DNA of 47,919 bases from Bacteroidales bacterium H3 (GCA_001701135.1 DAAN01000013.1:148236-196154), one strand, 5' to 3'; shown: positions 26,191 to 36,135, counted from the stretch's first letter. Numbers and translations are program-made. Notes: a model not told the origin generated them from the letters alone.

Positions 26191-27177
26191 TTATGGGTTG
26201 AGGGCGCGGAGATTGCGGAGTAGGCCGGCGAGTTTGGCGCGGCGGATGGGGGAGTGGCGGAAGAGGAGGGAATATGCAGCGGGGGTGAGGGCGGTGACTG
26301 TCGCGGCGGTAAGGCTGAGCAGTGGCTCGCGGGGACGGAACTCGGGGAGCACAGTAACACTGCGTGACGGACGTGACAAGGGACACGCTTCCAGGCAGAT
26401 GTCGCATCCGTAGAATCTGCCGCGAGGCACCGTCAGGTCGGCGTCGATTTCGCCGCGGTTTTCGATTGTCTGGAACGACAGGCACCGGCGGGCGTCAAAG
26501 CCACAGGATTCAGTCAGGCGGTTAAAAACCGCCTCTCCATGGCTTCCTCTCCACGGTTGGCGGTTAGAAGCTGTTAAGGCGCCGTTGGGGCATGCGCGCA
26601 TGCAGCGGTCGCACCCCTCGGGGCATTGCCGGTCCATGGGGGTGCCGTAAGGGGTGAACTCGGCGCGGGTGACCAGTTCGGCCAGAAAAATGTGCGACCC
26701 AATTCCGGGAATTATCAGCTGCCGGTTTCGCCCGGTGAAGCCCAGCCCCGACTGCACCGCCCAGTAGCGTTCGAGAATCGGTGCGGAATCTACGCAGATA
26801 CGCGCCGGATGCCCTGTGGCGGCAAGGATGGCGTCGGCCACAGGTTGCAGCCGCTTGCGGAGCACTTCGTGATAGTCGTCGCCGAGAGCATAGCGGGCTA
26901 TGCGCAGCGCTCCCGGGCGGAATGTAACATCAGAGGCATAGGCGAAAGCGGCACACACCACGGTGCCCCCGGGTTGCGGCCCGTCGTCGAGCAGCAGCGC
27001 GGGGTTACGGCGGATTTCGGAATGATTCGCAAGATAGGCCATGGAGGCATGCCCGCCGGTTGCTATCCAGCGGCTGTAGCTCTCCCATGCATGGTGGTCG
27101 ACAGGCCGGAGGGGCGCGAAAGCCACGGCGCAGGCTCCGGCGTCGGTGAGCATCTGTGAGAGCTTGCCGGCATCCAT
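26191..27177 (-). CDS. queG: Epoxyqueuosine reductase with an inserted repeat-derived segment
   Basis: Last step of queuosine tRNA modification: reduces epoxyqueuosine using cobalamin and two [4Fe-4S] clusters. In the 328 residues the ferredoxin-type motif is C185-C189-C192-C196 (CPEGCDRCMRACP), and the second cluster is C258, C261 and C265 (GCDICLEACP) with C232 nearby. The acid D130 in ICVDSAPILERYWA is present, as is GFTGRN for cobalamin binding. Between GALTA and FDARRC, where family members have only a few residues, there are about 23 extra residues (204-226) encoded by a palindromic repeat that is also found downstream of tyrS. The frame stays open. The polysaccharide deacetylase gene lies 8 bp upstream on the same strand. 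Confidence 0.93.
   Translation of the reverse strand: MDAGKLSQMLTDAGACAVAFAPLRPVDHHAWESYSRWIATGGHASMAYLANHSEIRRNPALLLDDGPQPGGTVVCAAFAYASDVTFRPGALRIARYALGDDYHEVLRKRLQPVADAILAATGHPARICVDSAPILERYWAVQSGLGFTGRNRQLIIPGIGSHIFLAELVTRAEFTPYGTPMDRQCPEGCDRCMRACPNGALTASNRQPWRGSHGEAVFNRLTESCGFDARRCLSFQTIENRGEIDADLTVPRGRFYGCDICLEACPLSRPSRSVTVLPEFRPREPLLSLTAATVTALTPAAYSLLFRHSPIRRAKLAGLLRNLRALNP
26515..26542. repeat. Palindromic repeat, copy 2, inside queG
   Basis: GGCGGTT (26517-26523), AAA, AACCGCC (26527-26533), then TCTCCATGG. Same design as 220-248. A related half-unit, TCTCCACGG followed by TTGGCGGTT, lies just beyond (about 26548-26565), so the inserted segment of about 69 bp is itself repetitive. 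Confidence 0.65.
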
Positions 27178-27185
27178 GGTAATTC

Positions 27186-27806
27186 TCAGTTTACCGGGAG
27201 GGGCTCAAACTCGTAACCGAGCGAGCGCAGATATTCGATGGCACGCGGAAGCACCGCCTTCATGTTTTTCTCGGCTTTCAGCGAGTCGTGAAACACGATG
27301 ATGGAGCCGTTGCGGGCATAGCGGCGCACATTGTTGAACACCTGCTCGGGGTTGAGTTTCTTGGAATAGTCGCGCGTGACAAGGTCGTACATCACCAGAT
27401 TATAGCGGTCCTTGATGGCGCGTGCCTGTTTCCAGCGCAGCAGCCCGTGGGGAGGGCGGAACAGCGGCGAGTCGATCAGGTCGTTGGCCTCGGAGATGTC
27501 GTGCATATAGCGGTAGGCCGTCACCTTCATCCCCTGCAGATGGTGCATGGTGTGGTTGCCCACGGCGTGGCCACGGCGGCGCACCTCCTCGAGCAACTCG
27601 GGGTGGCGGCGCACATTGTCGCCGACCATAAAGAAGGTGGCCTTGATGCCGTAGCGGTCGAGCGTGTCGAGCACCCAGGGCGTCACCTCTGGAATCGGGC
27701 CGTCGTCGAAGGTGAGAAACACCACCTTGCGGCGACGGTGTTTGATGCGCCAGATTGCCTCGGGGAAGAGCAGACGGTAGAAGAGCGGCGGACGTTCAAT
27801 GAGCAT
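27186..27806 (-). CDS. Polysaccharide deacetylase family protein (NodB domain)
   Basis: 206 residues comprising essentially one NodB domain (carbohydrate esterase family 4 type), which removes acetyl groups from amino sugars in peptidoglycan or other glycans. Motif 1 TFDDGP is at 32-37, the zinc ligands H85 and H89 are in NHTMHH, motif 3 RPPHG is at 117-121, and the late FHD motif lies in SIIVFHDS. There is no clear signal peptide; the N-terminus LLFPEAIWRIKHRRRKVVFLTF is short and amphipathic. It lies between the DUF2723 gene (8 bp upstream) and queG (8 bp downstream), so the three form a tight operon from the promoter at 31380-31411. Confidence 0.9.
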   Translation of the reverse strand: MLIERPPLFYRLLFPEAIWRIKHRRRKVVFLTFDDGPIPEVTPWVLDTLDRYGIKATFFMVGDNVRRHPELLEEVRRRGHAVGNHTMHHLQGMKVTAYRYMHDISEANDLIDSPLFRPPHGLLRWKQARAIKDRYNLVMYDLVTRDYSKKLNPEQVFNNVRRYARNGSIIVFHDSLKAEKNMKAVLPRAIEYLRSLGYEFEPLPVN

Positions 27807-27814
27807 GATTCCGG

Positions 27815-30800
27815 CTATTTCTGCGTGGCGATATAGTTCTGAATGTCATTGAGGTCGATGCCCTGGTCGAGCAGCTGCTCATGGAGCGCGTTGAGGTCGC
27901 CACCCTCCTCCACGTAGAGCTGCATGAGCAGATAGAGGTAGGTGGGAATATAGCGGTCGGCGGTGGAAAGATTGTTGAATCCTCCGGCGGGATGGCTGCG
28001 GCGCAGAGAGTTGAAATAGGGGAGGAAAGCGCCGTAGCGGCGGATTTCGTCGCGCACTATCGTCAGACCTTTCTGTTTCAGTTTCGGGTCGTTATCTTTG
28101 AGCGCTGCCAGCCGCAGATAGCTGTCGGCGATCTGATAGCCTATCTGGATGGCATAGGGCATCACGCGGGTGGGCAGCTTCTCACCGATAAGGTCGAGCA
28201 CGATCTCGGCTTTGGCGAAGCGGTCGGCGGCAAAGGTGGAGTCGGCGGGGTGTGTGCCGGTGGCTTCGAGCGCGTCGATGCCCTCGTTGATCAGCGCGGC
28301 GGCCAGGTCGGCCATGCCCGAGCGGTGGGTGGTGACCATGCGGCGCACAGTCTCGTCGAGATATATGTCGCCGTTCTTGCCTAACTTGTCGATGCCACCC
28401 CAGCGGAATTTGGTGGTGACATTCTCAAACATCTTGTCGGTGTCGGTCCATGTCTCGGCCGAGCCGTCGGGGTTGCGCAGCGGCGACACCTGATAGGCCA
28501 GACCCACATTGCGCAGGTAGGGCGAGAGCGACAGATAATAATCATCGGGCACGGTCATGGCGAAATAGGCCGGACGGTTCCATCCGTTTTTAGCCTGTGT
28601 GGCGATCATGTCGAGCGAGAGCGCCTGGCTGAGGGTCACACCCCCCGAAGGGTTCTTGGGGTCGTTGGCCAGTGTGACAGTGATAGTCTCCTCGGCAGCG
28701 GGCACTTCCTCAGGCGAAATCACGCCGGCCTTCGCTGCCGCCGAAGCGTTGGCGGGGAACGACATGTTGGGCATGCGCATCACTCTCACACCCTTCCACA
28801 TGGCATCGGCGTTGTGATAGAGATCGTCGAGCGATGTGAACACATTCACGGTGTCGGTCAGTGAATTCTGGGGGTCGTAGTATGAGAACTGCAGGCGGTC
28901 GTAGGCGTAATCGGCGGGGCGGGCGAAAGTGGGGATGCCTGCGGCACCGTCGGTGGCCACGCGCATCTGGTTGGCATACCAGTCGGTGGTGAGATACGAG
29001 AGGTTGACCACGCGCACGTCGGTGCGATAGCCCTCCACCTCCTGACAGTACCACAGGGGGAAGGTGTCGTTGTCGCCGTTGGTGAAGATGATGCCGTTGG
29101 GGGCTATGCCGGCCAGATAGTTCATGCCGAAATCGCGGGTGGTGTAGCGGCCCGAACGGTCGTGGTCATCCCATGTCTGCGACACCACCTGCAGGGGCAC
29201 GAAGATGCCCAGGGCGAGTGTGCCCCATGCCACTGCCTGCGCCTTTTTGGCGCTTGAGCGGGCGGCCTTGGGATTTGCTGCGGCTTTCTCAGCCAGTTCC
29301 AGACGGGTCTTCTCGGCATTGTTGAGCAGCCAGTTGACAAAGGTCCACACGGCTGCCACGCCCATGCCCACCCAGATGGCGAAGGCATAGAACGAGCCGG
29401 CGAATGCATAGTCGCGCTCGCGCGGCTGCAACGGCGGCTGGTTGAGATAGAGCACAATGGCCAGGCCGGTCATGAAGAAGAAGAAGAAAATGACCCAGAA
29501 CTGTTCGATGCCGCGCTTGGAGCGGAACGCCTGCCACGACAGGCCGAAGATGCCCATCAGCAGCGGCAGCATATAGAACACGTTGTGCCCCTTGTTGCCC
29601 TTGCCGTATTCGTCGGGCAGGAGGCTCTGGTCGCCCAGACGGGGATTGTCGATGAATGAGATGCCCGAAATCCAGTTGCCGCGGTTGGGCTGTCCCTCGC
29701 CGGCGATGTCGTTCTGACGTCCGGCGAAATTCCACATGAAATATCGCCAGTACATGTAGTTGACCTGATAGTTGAAGAAGTAGGCGAGGTTCTGCGCGAA
29801 GCTGGGACGCTGCACCGAGGCTGTCTGCACGGTGTTGCCATCCTTGTCGACAATCACGGGAGTCTCGACCGTCTCGAGGTCGGCCTCGGTGGCGCCGATC
29901 CATTCAAGATATGCCCTCGGGTGCTGCCCTGCGGTGGAATACATGCGCGGGAAGAACATCTTGGGGGTCATCTCATATTTATATGAATCGTTGTGGGCCA
30001 CATAGCTGTCGGGCTGGTCGGGCGACGTTTTCACGGCCTTCGACCAGATTGTCTTGCCGGGGCGGCGCAGGATGTCGTAGCTGTAGCCGTCATCCTTGAG
30101 CTGATACATCACAGTGGAGCGGAAAGTCTGGCCGTAGAGCAGCGGTGTCTCGCCATACTGTTCGCGCGAGAGATAGCTGCCGAGCGAGAATACATTGTCG
30201 GGCCCGTTCTGATTCATCGGGGGATTGGCGTGGGAGCGGATAAGCAGCAGCGCGTAGGAGCTGTAGCCCACGAAAATCACCAGAATGCTCAGTGCGGCCA
30301 CGGTGAGGATGCGCACCGGGAGCTTGCGGGTGCCCCAGAGCCATGCGGCAAGCGCTATCAGCAGCACCACCGGAATCCACAGCGAGCTGCCTATGAAGGG
30401 GATGCCCGACAGGAGCACTGCAAGGAGAAACGACCAGCGGATGGCATTGGCCGAGCGCTGGCGGTAAAGTTCGCGGATCGACCATATCATCACTGCCACA
30501 AGGAGCACGGCATAGACCAGCACGCCCATGTTGTAGCTCCAGCCGAGGACGTTGACAAAGAACAGTTCGAAATACTGGGCCACTTCGATGAATCCGGGCA
30601 CGAGGCCGAAGAGTATCAGCGCGATGATAGCGGCCGAGACGGCCAATGCTATCAGCGAGCCGGTGGCTGTGGTGTTGCGGAACTTACGGTAATAGATCAC
30701 CAGCACGATGGCGGGGATGCAGAGCAGATTGAGCAGATGCACAGCTATCGATACACCTATTATATAGGCTATGAGCACCAGATAGCGGTCGCTGTGCGGC

Positions 30801-31315
30801 AGGTCGGCGCGGTTTTCCCATTTGAGAATTAGCCAGAACACCAGGGCGGTGCAGAAGCTCGAGAATGCGTAGACCTCACCCTCGACAGCCGAGAACCAGA
30901 AGGTGTCGCTCCAGGCATACATCAGCGCGCCGCACAGACCCGATCCGAAAATCACCAGCATCTTGGTCAGGGAGATTTCTGTGGCGTCATCCTTGACAAT
31001 CAGGCGTTTGGTGAGGTGTGTGATTGTCCAGAAGAGCAGCAGTATGGTGCCTGCCGACAGGAGCGCCGACATGGAGTTGACCATCAGTGCCGCCTTCGAC
31101 ATGTCGCCGCCGGCGAAATTCACGAAGAAGCGTGCGGCGAGCATGAAGATGGGGTTGCCCGGCGGGTGACCCACTTCGAGTTTGGCGCCCTGCGAGATAA
31201 ACTCGGGGCAATCCCAGAAACTTGCCGTAGGCTCTACGGTCATGAGATATGTGACGGCTGCCACCACGAAGCAGAGCCATCCGAGCACATCGTTGTAAAG
31301 TCTGTATCTTTTCAC
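27815..31315 (-). CDS. DUF2723 multi-pass membrane protein (GT117/TMEM260-like glycosyltransferase)
   Basis: 1166 residues. The N-terminal half has about a dozen TM helices and the DUF2723 start TYLMTVEPTASFWDCPEFI, followed by KLEVGHPPGNPIFML, the conserved acid-plus-HPPG region of GT-C-type enzymes. The second half has YAFAGSFYAFAIWVGMG, an ERDYAF motif and a soluble domain with NGDNDTFPLWYCQEVEGYRTDVRVVN. The human homologue TMEM260 is a protein O-mannosyltransferase (CAZy GT117). In Bacteroidota such proteins are thought to glycosylate envelope proteins; the acceptor here is unknown. It is the first gene of an operon with the deacetylase and queG and shares a divergent promoter region with tamB. 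Confidence 0.87.
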   Translation of the reverse strand: MKRYRLYNDVLGWLCFVVAAVTYLMTVEPTASFWDCPEFISQGAKLEVGHPPGNPIFMLAARFFVNFAGGDMSKAALMVNSMSALLSAGTILLLFWTITHLTKRLIVKDDATEISLTKMLVIFGSGLCGALMYAWSDTFWFSAVEGEVYAFSSFCTALVFWLILKWENRADLPHSDRYLVLIAYIIGVSIAVHLLNLLCIPAIVLVIYYRKFRNTTATGSLIALAVSAAIIALILFGLVPGFIEVAQYFELFFVNVLGWSYNMGVLVYAVLLVAVMIWSIRELYRQRSANAIRWSFLLAVLLSGIPFIGSSLWIPVVLLIALAAWLWGTRKLPVRILTVAALSILVIFVGYSSYALLLIRSHANPPMNQNGPDNVFSLGSYLSREQYGETPLLYGQTFRSTVMYQLKDDGYSYDILRRPGKTIWSKAVKTSPDQPDSYVAHNDSYKYEMTPKMFFPRMYSTAGQHPRAYLEWIGATEADLETVETPVIVDKDGNTVQTASVQRPSFAQNLAYFFNYQVNYMYWRYFMWNFAGRQNDIAGEGQPNRGNWISGISFIDNPRLGDQSLLPDEYGKGNKGHNVFYMLPLLMGIFGLSWQAFRSKRGIEQFWVIFFFFFMTGLAIVLYLNQPPLQPRERDYAFAGSFYAFAIWVGMGVAAVWTFVNWLLNNAEKTRLELAEKAAANPKAARSSAKKAQAVAWGTLALGIFVPLQVVSQTWDDHDRSGRYTTRDFGMNYLAGIAPNGIIFTNGDNDTFPLWYCQEVEGYRTDVRVVNLSYLTTDWYANQMRVATDGAAGIPTFARPADYAYDRLQFSYYDPQNSLTDTVNVFTSLDDLYHNADAMWKGVRVMRMPNMSFPANASAAAKAGVISPEEVPAAEETITVTLANDPKNPSGGVTLSQALSLDMIATQAKNGWNRPAYFAMTVPDDYYLSLSPYLRNVGLAYQVSPLRNPDGSAETWTDTDKMFENVTTKFRWGGIDKLGKNGDIYLDETVRRMVTTHRSGMADLAAALINEGIDALEATGTHPADSTFAADRFAKAEIVLDLIGEKLPTRVMPYAIQIGYQIADSYLRLAALKDNDPKLKQKGLTIVRDEIRRYGAFLPYFNSLRRSHPAGGFNNLSTADRYIPTYLYLLMQLYVEEGGDLNALHEQLLDQGIDLNDIQNYIATQK

Positions 31316-31379
31316 AGAATTGCTGTTATTGTCGAAATTGTATTGTTGTGAGAATACTCAAGTTGTTAGAATAGTCTTG

Positions 31380-31411
31380 CAAAATTAACAAAACCCACCC
31401 ACCTCCCCAAA
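31380..31411 (-). promoter_or_regulatory. Promoter of the DUF2723-deacetylase-queG operon
   Basis: Minus strand: -33 TTTG (31408-31411), 20 bp, -7 TAATTTTG (31380-31387), leader of about 60 nt. It is back to back with the tamB -7 box at 31429-31436. Confidence 0.78.
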
Positions 31412-31428
31412 TTTTTCATAAAAATTAG

Positions 31429-31436
31429 TAACTTTG
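31429..31436 (+). promoter_or_regulatory. -7 element of tamB, 4 nt before the start codon
   Basis: TAACTTTG ending 4 nt before the GTG at 31441. No TTTG is seen at -33. If used, the transcript starts at the initiation codon (leaderless). Confidence 0.55.
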
Positions 31437-31440
31437 TGGT

Positions 31441-34400
31441 GTGAAAAACGGCTACAGGTTGTTGAGGGTATTGCTCGTCACGGTGATAATGCTTGTCGCC
31501 GTGGTGCCGGCGGCGCTTTACGTGGCGCTGTCGCTCGATGGCGTGCAGCGACGTATCGCCGACGAGGCCGAGAAGCAGCTGTCTGAGCTTATTGATGCAC
31601 GTGTCACCATCGGGAGGCTCGGCATCATGCCTTTCAACCGCGTGATTCTGCGCGATGTGACGGTGGAGACCGCCCCCGGCGACACAGCCCTGACGGCCGA
31701 CCGGCTCGGAGTGGGCGTGGCCGTGTGGGACGCGCTTTTGGCGCGCCGCTGGCGCGTGGACTATGTGGCGCTGGTCGGTGCCGATGTGCGCCTCAGCCGC
31801 GACAGCGTTGGTGCGCCGCTGAATATTCAGCCCATAATCGACGCCCTTTCACCCAAGGACCGCACCAAGCCCCCCACGCGTTTCGATTTGCAGATCTCCA
31901 CGGTGATTATCCGCTCGTCGGAGGTGAGTTACGATGTCAGGGACCGGGAGATGCGCCCGGGATTCGATCCGAACCATGTGAATGTGAGACATCTGCGTGC
32001 CGACATCAATCTCCCGAAGATAAAGAACGACGATTTTACGGTGAACCTGCGCCGACTGGCCTTTGATGAGCGCTCGGGGCTGGCAGTGCGTCAGCTGAGC
32101 GGACAGTTTCACATTTCGGCCGGCGAGCTGGCCATGCACGGACTCGACATAGAGATGCCCGGCTCGCGTGTGCGTTTCGCCGACATGGCGTTGCCGCTCG
32201 AAGGGCTCAACTCCATAGGTCGAAAGCTGCGGACCGCACCGCTGGAACTGCGCGTGCTTGATGATTCGCATGTGTGGCTCCCCGATTTCGCTCCACTGTG
32301 CCCCGTATTGGGGGAGACTCCCGTGATGGCGCAGTTGCGCGAAGTGTCGCTCTCAGGCTCCCTCGCCGATTTCAATGCCACCCTCCGCATCGACCTTGAG
32401 AATATGATGTCGCTGAGTCTCAACGGTCATGTGACCGGACTTGCCGGCTCTGAACCTCAGTTGCGGTCGGGCCGGCTGAAGCTTTCGGCGGCCGCCGCGC
32501 CGGTGTGCGCTCAATTGCGTAATGCCGGGCTGGAGGCGCCCGCCCTGCTCTCCCGGCTCGAGACGTTGGGCGAGATCTCGCTTGAAGCCGCCGGCAAAGG
32601 TTCGGCACGACGGTTTGATTTGTCGACCGAGATTGCCGCCGCGCCCGGTTGTGTGAATATCAAGGCCGAGGGGAGCATGCCGTCGCGTAACGAATTCGGC
32701 GTCAAGGCCAAAGCTGTCACTGCCGGGCCGCTCGATTTGGTGGCGCTATTGCCCGATCTTGCTCCTGTGGCCGACGGCGAGGCGGAAATATATTACGGGC
32801 AGCACGGTCCAAACCGCCACGGCACCGCCAATCTGCTCCTTCACACCCTGCGCCTGCGAGGCACCGACCTGGCCGACATCGGCTGCGAGCTAACGCTCGA
32901 CAACAATATGGCAGGGGTGAAATTGGGTGTGAACGACGCCGACGCGGCCCTCATAGCCGAGGGGGAGTTCTCGATCGACCCCGACGCTCCCGCGGTGAAT
33001 ATGACCGCCAATGTGGTGCGGTTCGTGCCCTCGCGTTTCGGCCTTGGCAACAAATTTCCCGGTGCTGCCTTGTCGGGGCGCGTGGATGTGGATATGCATG
33101 GCGCTTCGATGCGCAACATGGAGGGCTACGCCACCATCTCCGACCTCACCCTCAAACCGGTCGACCGTGAGGGGATTACCATGAACCGTCTGCATCTGGT
33201 CAGCCGCCACCTCGGCGACGGCACCGCCCGCATCGATCTGTCGAGCGACTGGGTCGACGGCACCCTTTACGGCGAATTCGACTTCCCGTTTATCGCCGCT
33301 GCAGCCGGCAGCGTGCTGGCGCAGTCGTTCCCCGCGTTGCTTCCGCAATATACCGACACCGAAGCCCTTGCCGCCCGGCAGAGCGCCGGGGCGCGTCGTC
33401 GCAACAGCGCGATGACCACCAACGATTTCCTTTTCGATCTGAAACTCAAGGAGTCGGAGCGGCTTGCCGAATTCTTCAAGCTGCCCCTGAGTGTGATTTA
33501 TCCGGTCACTATCAAGGGTGGTGTGTCGCAGCCCCGCGGCGAACTGGAGCTGAACCTCAGCGCCCCCTATCTGCGGCAGGGCAACAAACTCATCGAGAAC
33601 ACTTCGCTGTCGGCTTCAGTGAGCGCCGACGACGGCTCCCGGCTCAATTTCAAAACCACCATGCCCACCAAAGGGGGACCGATGACGCTGCAACTCGACG
33701 GCTCGGGTCACGACGACATGCTGCGCTCGTCGCTCCGCTGGAACATCGACCGCGAACGCGCCTACAACGGCTATCTGCGTCTCGGCGCCGATTTCCAGCG
33801 CGATGAACAGGGACTGCTCACCACTGTCGACATCCGCAAGTCGCAACTTACGTTCAACGATACCACCTGGACCGTGGATCCGGCACGTATTACCGTGCGC
33901 AACAAGGATATAACCGTCGACGGCCTCCATGCAATCCACGAAAACCAGTATATAAAAATCGACGGCAAGGCGTCGCCCGACCCCACCGCCATGCTCACCC
34001 TCGATCTGCAGCGCTTCTCGCTCGATTATCTGTTCGAGTCGCTGGGCATCGACGCCGTGATGCTCGGCGGCAAGGCCACCGGGCAGTTCTACGCCTCCGA
34101 CCTTTTCTCGGGCGTGCCGGTGCTTGAGACACCGGGCCTCAATGTGAAGAATATCAGCTACAACAGCACCATCCTCGGCGACGCGCTGGTCAAGGCGCAC
34201 TTCGAACCTAAAAACCTCGGGGTGATTCTCGACGCCGACATCGATAACGGCGGCCGCCGCTCCACCGTGGAGGGGGGAATATACATAAAGCGCGATTCGC
34301 TCGACCTCACTTTCCGTGTCGACCGCGAGCCGGTGGGATTTCTGCAGCCTTATATGGAGGCTTTTGCCTCCGACATCCGCGGCTATGCCTCGGGTTGGGC

Positions 34401-36096
34401 GCGTGTGTTCGGCAATTTCAAATATATCGACCTCGAGGGGGATGTGCTGGCCGACTCGGTTTCGATGAAAGTAAACTTCACCAACACCACCTACTGGGCA
34501 ACCGACTCGGTGCATATCACTCCGGGACGTATCAATCTGAAAAATATCACCCTGCACGACCACCGCGGACACACCGCGCGGCTCAACGGCAAGGTGCTGC
34601 ACACCTTCTTCAAGGAGCCGCGGTTTGAATTCAGCATACAGGGCGCCCGCGACCTGCTCTGCTACAACGAGACGCCCAAGGACAACCCCCGCTGGTATGG
34701 CCGCATCTATGGCGACGGCAACGCCTATGTGAAGGGTGTGCCCGGGCGCGTCGACATCAATGTCGACATGACCACCGCCCCCAACTCCACTTTCACATTC
34801 GTGCTTTCGGACCAGGTCGACGCCGAGCAGTTCTCGTTCCTCACTTTCCGCGACAAAAAGGTGATGTCGGCCGAGCTGACCGACACACTGGAACTGCACG
34901 ACACCTCGATGGACCTTGTCAACCGCCTGCGTGCGCTGGCGGCATCGCACGACCCCGACACCCCCTCCGACTATAATATTACAATACAGATGGGTGTCAC
35001 CCCCGACGCCGAGATGATTCTGGTAATGGACCCTCTGAGCGGCGACCGCATCCGTGCCTCGGGTACCGGCCACATACGCATGGATTATGGCTCGGCCAAC
35101 AACGAGCTGAAAATGTATGGCAATTATACGCTCGACCGTGGCGATTACAACTTCACCCTCCAGGACATCATAATCAAGGATTTCACTATCCGTCCCGGCA
35201 GCGAGATTTCGTTCAGCGGCGACCCATACGCGGCAAAACTCGACATCAAGGCCGCCTATACGCTCAATGCCAACCTCAGTGACCTCGACGAATCTTTCCT
35301 CAACGATTCCGAGTTGCAGCGCACTAATGTGCCTGTCAACGCCCTGATGAATGTGACCGGCGACATAGCGCAGCCCGAGGTGACGTTCGACCTGGAGTTT
35401 CCCACTCTCACGTCCGACATCTACCGCAAGGTGCGCTCGATCATCTCCACCGACGAGATGATGAACCGGCAGATGCTTTATCTGCTGGCACTCAACCGAT
35501 TCTATACGCCCGACTATATGACCGGCGCTACCCGCGGCAACGAGCTTGTGTCGGTGGCTTCGTCGACCCTTTCGTCGCAGCTGAGCAATATTTTAGGGCA
35601 GATTTCCGACAACTGGAACATTGCGCCGGCGCTGCGCTCGTCGCGTGGCGACTTCTCCGACGTGGAGGTGGATGTGGCTCTTTCGTCGCGACTGCTCAAC
35701 AACCGTCTGCTCTTCAACGGTAACTTCGGCTATCGCGACAAGAGCTTGAACTCCAATCAGTTCATCGGCGATTTCGACCTTGAATATCTCCTCAACCGCA
35801 AAGGCACCATACGTCTGAAAGCCTATAACCGCTACAACGACCAGAACTATTATCTGCGGTCGGCGCTCACCACTCAGGGTGTGGGCATCGTGCTACGCAA
35901 GGATTTCGATTCGCTGACATCATTCTTTAAGCCGGTATTCAACTGGTTCCGACCGAAAAAGAGGGCGCTCGAGCCTGTGAAGGTGCCCCTGGCGCCTGTT
36001 CCCGAAGTCGCGCCGCAGCAGCCCGTGCCGGTGGAGATTCCCGAAATCGAGCCTGCGGTGCCTGTCAAATTCCGTGCGGTTCCGCGCCGCAAATAA
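31441..36096 (+). CDS. tamB: Translocation/assembly module protein TamB (DUF490)
   Basis: 1551 residues, GTG start. The N-terminal signal-anchor (LRVLLVTVIMLVAVVPAALYVALSLDG, residues 8-34 in two stretches) is followed by AsmA-like openings (VQRRIADEAEKQLSELIDARVTIGRL) and more than 1000 residues of beta-groove repeats. The C-terminal DUF490/TamB domain (about 1130-1500) contains ASGTGHIRMDYGSANNELKM, YTLDRGDYNFTLQDI and LLALNRFYTPDYM. TamB bridges the periplasm and is implicated in outer-membrane protein insertion and lipid transport. No TamA/BamA-type gene adjoins it; the next gene is a porin. A later ATG would cut the anchor helix, so the GTG is preferred. Confidence 0.92.
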   Translation: MKNGYRLLRVLLVTVIMLVAVVPAALYVALSLDGVQRRIADEAEKQLSELIDARVTIGRLGIMPFNRVILRDVTVETAPGDTALTADRLGVGVAVWDALLARRWRVDYVALVGADVRLSRDSVGAPLNIQPIIDALSPKDRTKPPTRFDLQISTVIIRSSEVSYDVRDREMRPGFDPNHVNVRHLRADINLPKIKNDDFTVNLRRLAFDERSGLAVRQLSGQFHISAGELAMHGLDIEMPGSRVRFADMALPLEGLNSIGRKLRTAPLELRVLDDSHVWLPDFAPLCPVLGETPVMAQLREVSLSGSLADFNATLRIDLENMMSLSLNGHVTGLAGSEPQLRSGRLKLSAAAAPVCAQLRNAGLEAPALLSRLETLGEISLEAAGKGSARRFDLSTEIAAAPGCVNIKAEGSMPSRNEFGVKAKAVTAGPLDLVALLPDLAPVADGEAEIYYGQHGPNRHGTANLLLHTLRLRGTDLADIGCELTLDNNMAGVKLGVNDADAALIAEGEFSIDPDAPAVNMTANVVRFVPSRFGLGNKFPGAALSGRVDVDMHGASMRNMEGYATISDLTLKPVDREGITMNRLHLVSRHLGDGTARIDLSSDWVDGTLYGEFDFPFIAAAAGSVLAQSFPALLPQYTDTEALAARQSAGARRRNSAMTTNDFLFDLKLKESERLAEFFKLPLSVIYPVTIKGGVSQPRGELELNLSAPYLRQGNKLIENTSLSASVSADDGSRLNFKTTMPTKGGPMTLQLDGSGHDDMLRSSLRWNIDRERAYNGYLRLGADFQRDEQGLLTTVDIRKSQLTFNDTTWTVDPARITVRNKDITVDGLHAIHENQYIKIDGKASPDPTAMLTLDLQRFSLDYLFESLGIDAVMLGGKATGQFYASDLFSGVPVLETPGLNVKNISYNSTILGDALVKAHFEPKNLGVILDADIDNGGRRSTVEGGIYIKRDSLDLTFRVDREPVGFLQPYMEAFASDIRGYASGWARVFGNFKYIDLEGDVLADSVSMKVNFTNTTYWATDSVHITPGRINLKNITLHDHRGHTARLNGKVLHTFFKEPRFEFSIQGARDLLCYNETPKDNPRWYGRIYGDGNAYVKGVPGRVDINVDMTTAPNSTFTFVLSDQVDAEQFSFLTFRDKKVMSAELTDTLELHDTSMDLVNRLRALAASHDPDTPSDYNITIQMGVTPDAEMILVMDPLSGDRIRASGTGHIRMDYGSANNELKMYGNYTLDRGDYNFTLQDIIIKDFTIRPGSEISFSGDPYAAKLDIKAAYTLNANLSDLDESFLNDSELQRTNVPVNALMNVTGDIAQPEVTFDLEFPTLTSDIYRKVRSIISTDEMMNRQMLYLLALNRFYTPDYMTGATRGNELVSVASSTLSSQLSNILGQISDNWNIAPALRSSRGDFSDVEVDVALSSRLLNNRLLFNGNFGYRDKSLNSNQFIGDFDLEYLLNRKGTIRLKAYNRYNDQNYYLRSALTTQGVGIVLRKDFDSLTSFFKPVFNWFRPKKRALEPVKVPLAPVPEVAPQQPVPVEIPEIEPAVPVKFRAVPRRK

Positions 36097-36135
36097 GAGG
36101 GTGCCGGCGTGAACTTTCACGGGGGCAAGAGCATT

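Noticed and set aside
26175..26205. Tandem GGGTTATG repeat after queG
   Set aside because: Only two to three short units next to the stop codon; no sign of a longer array or function.
33616..35073. Long minus-strand open frame opposite tamB (485 codons)
   Set aside because: It is a GC-rich shadow of tamB third positions, with His/Gly/Val-rich composition and no domain.
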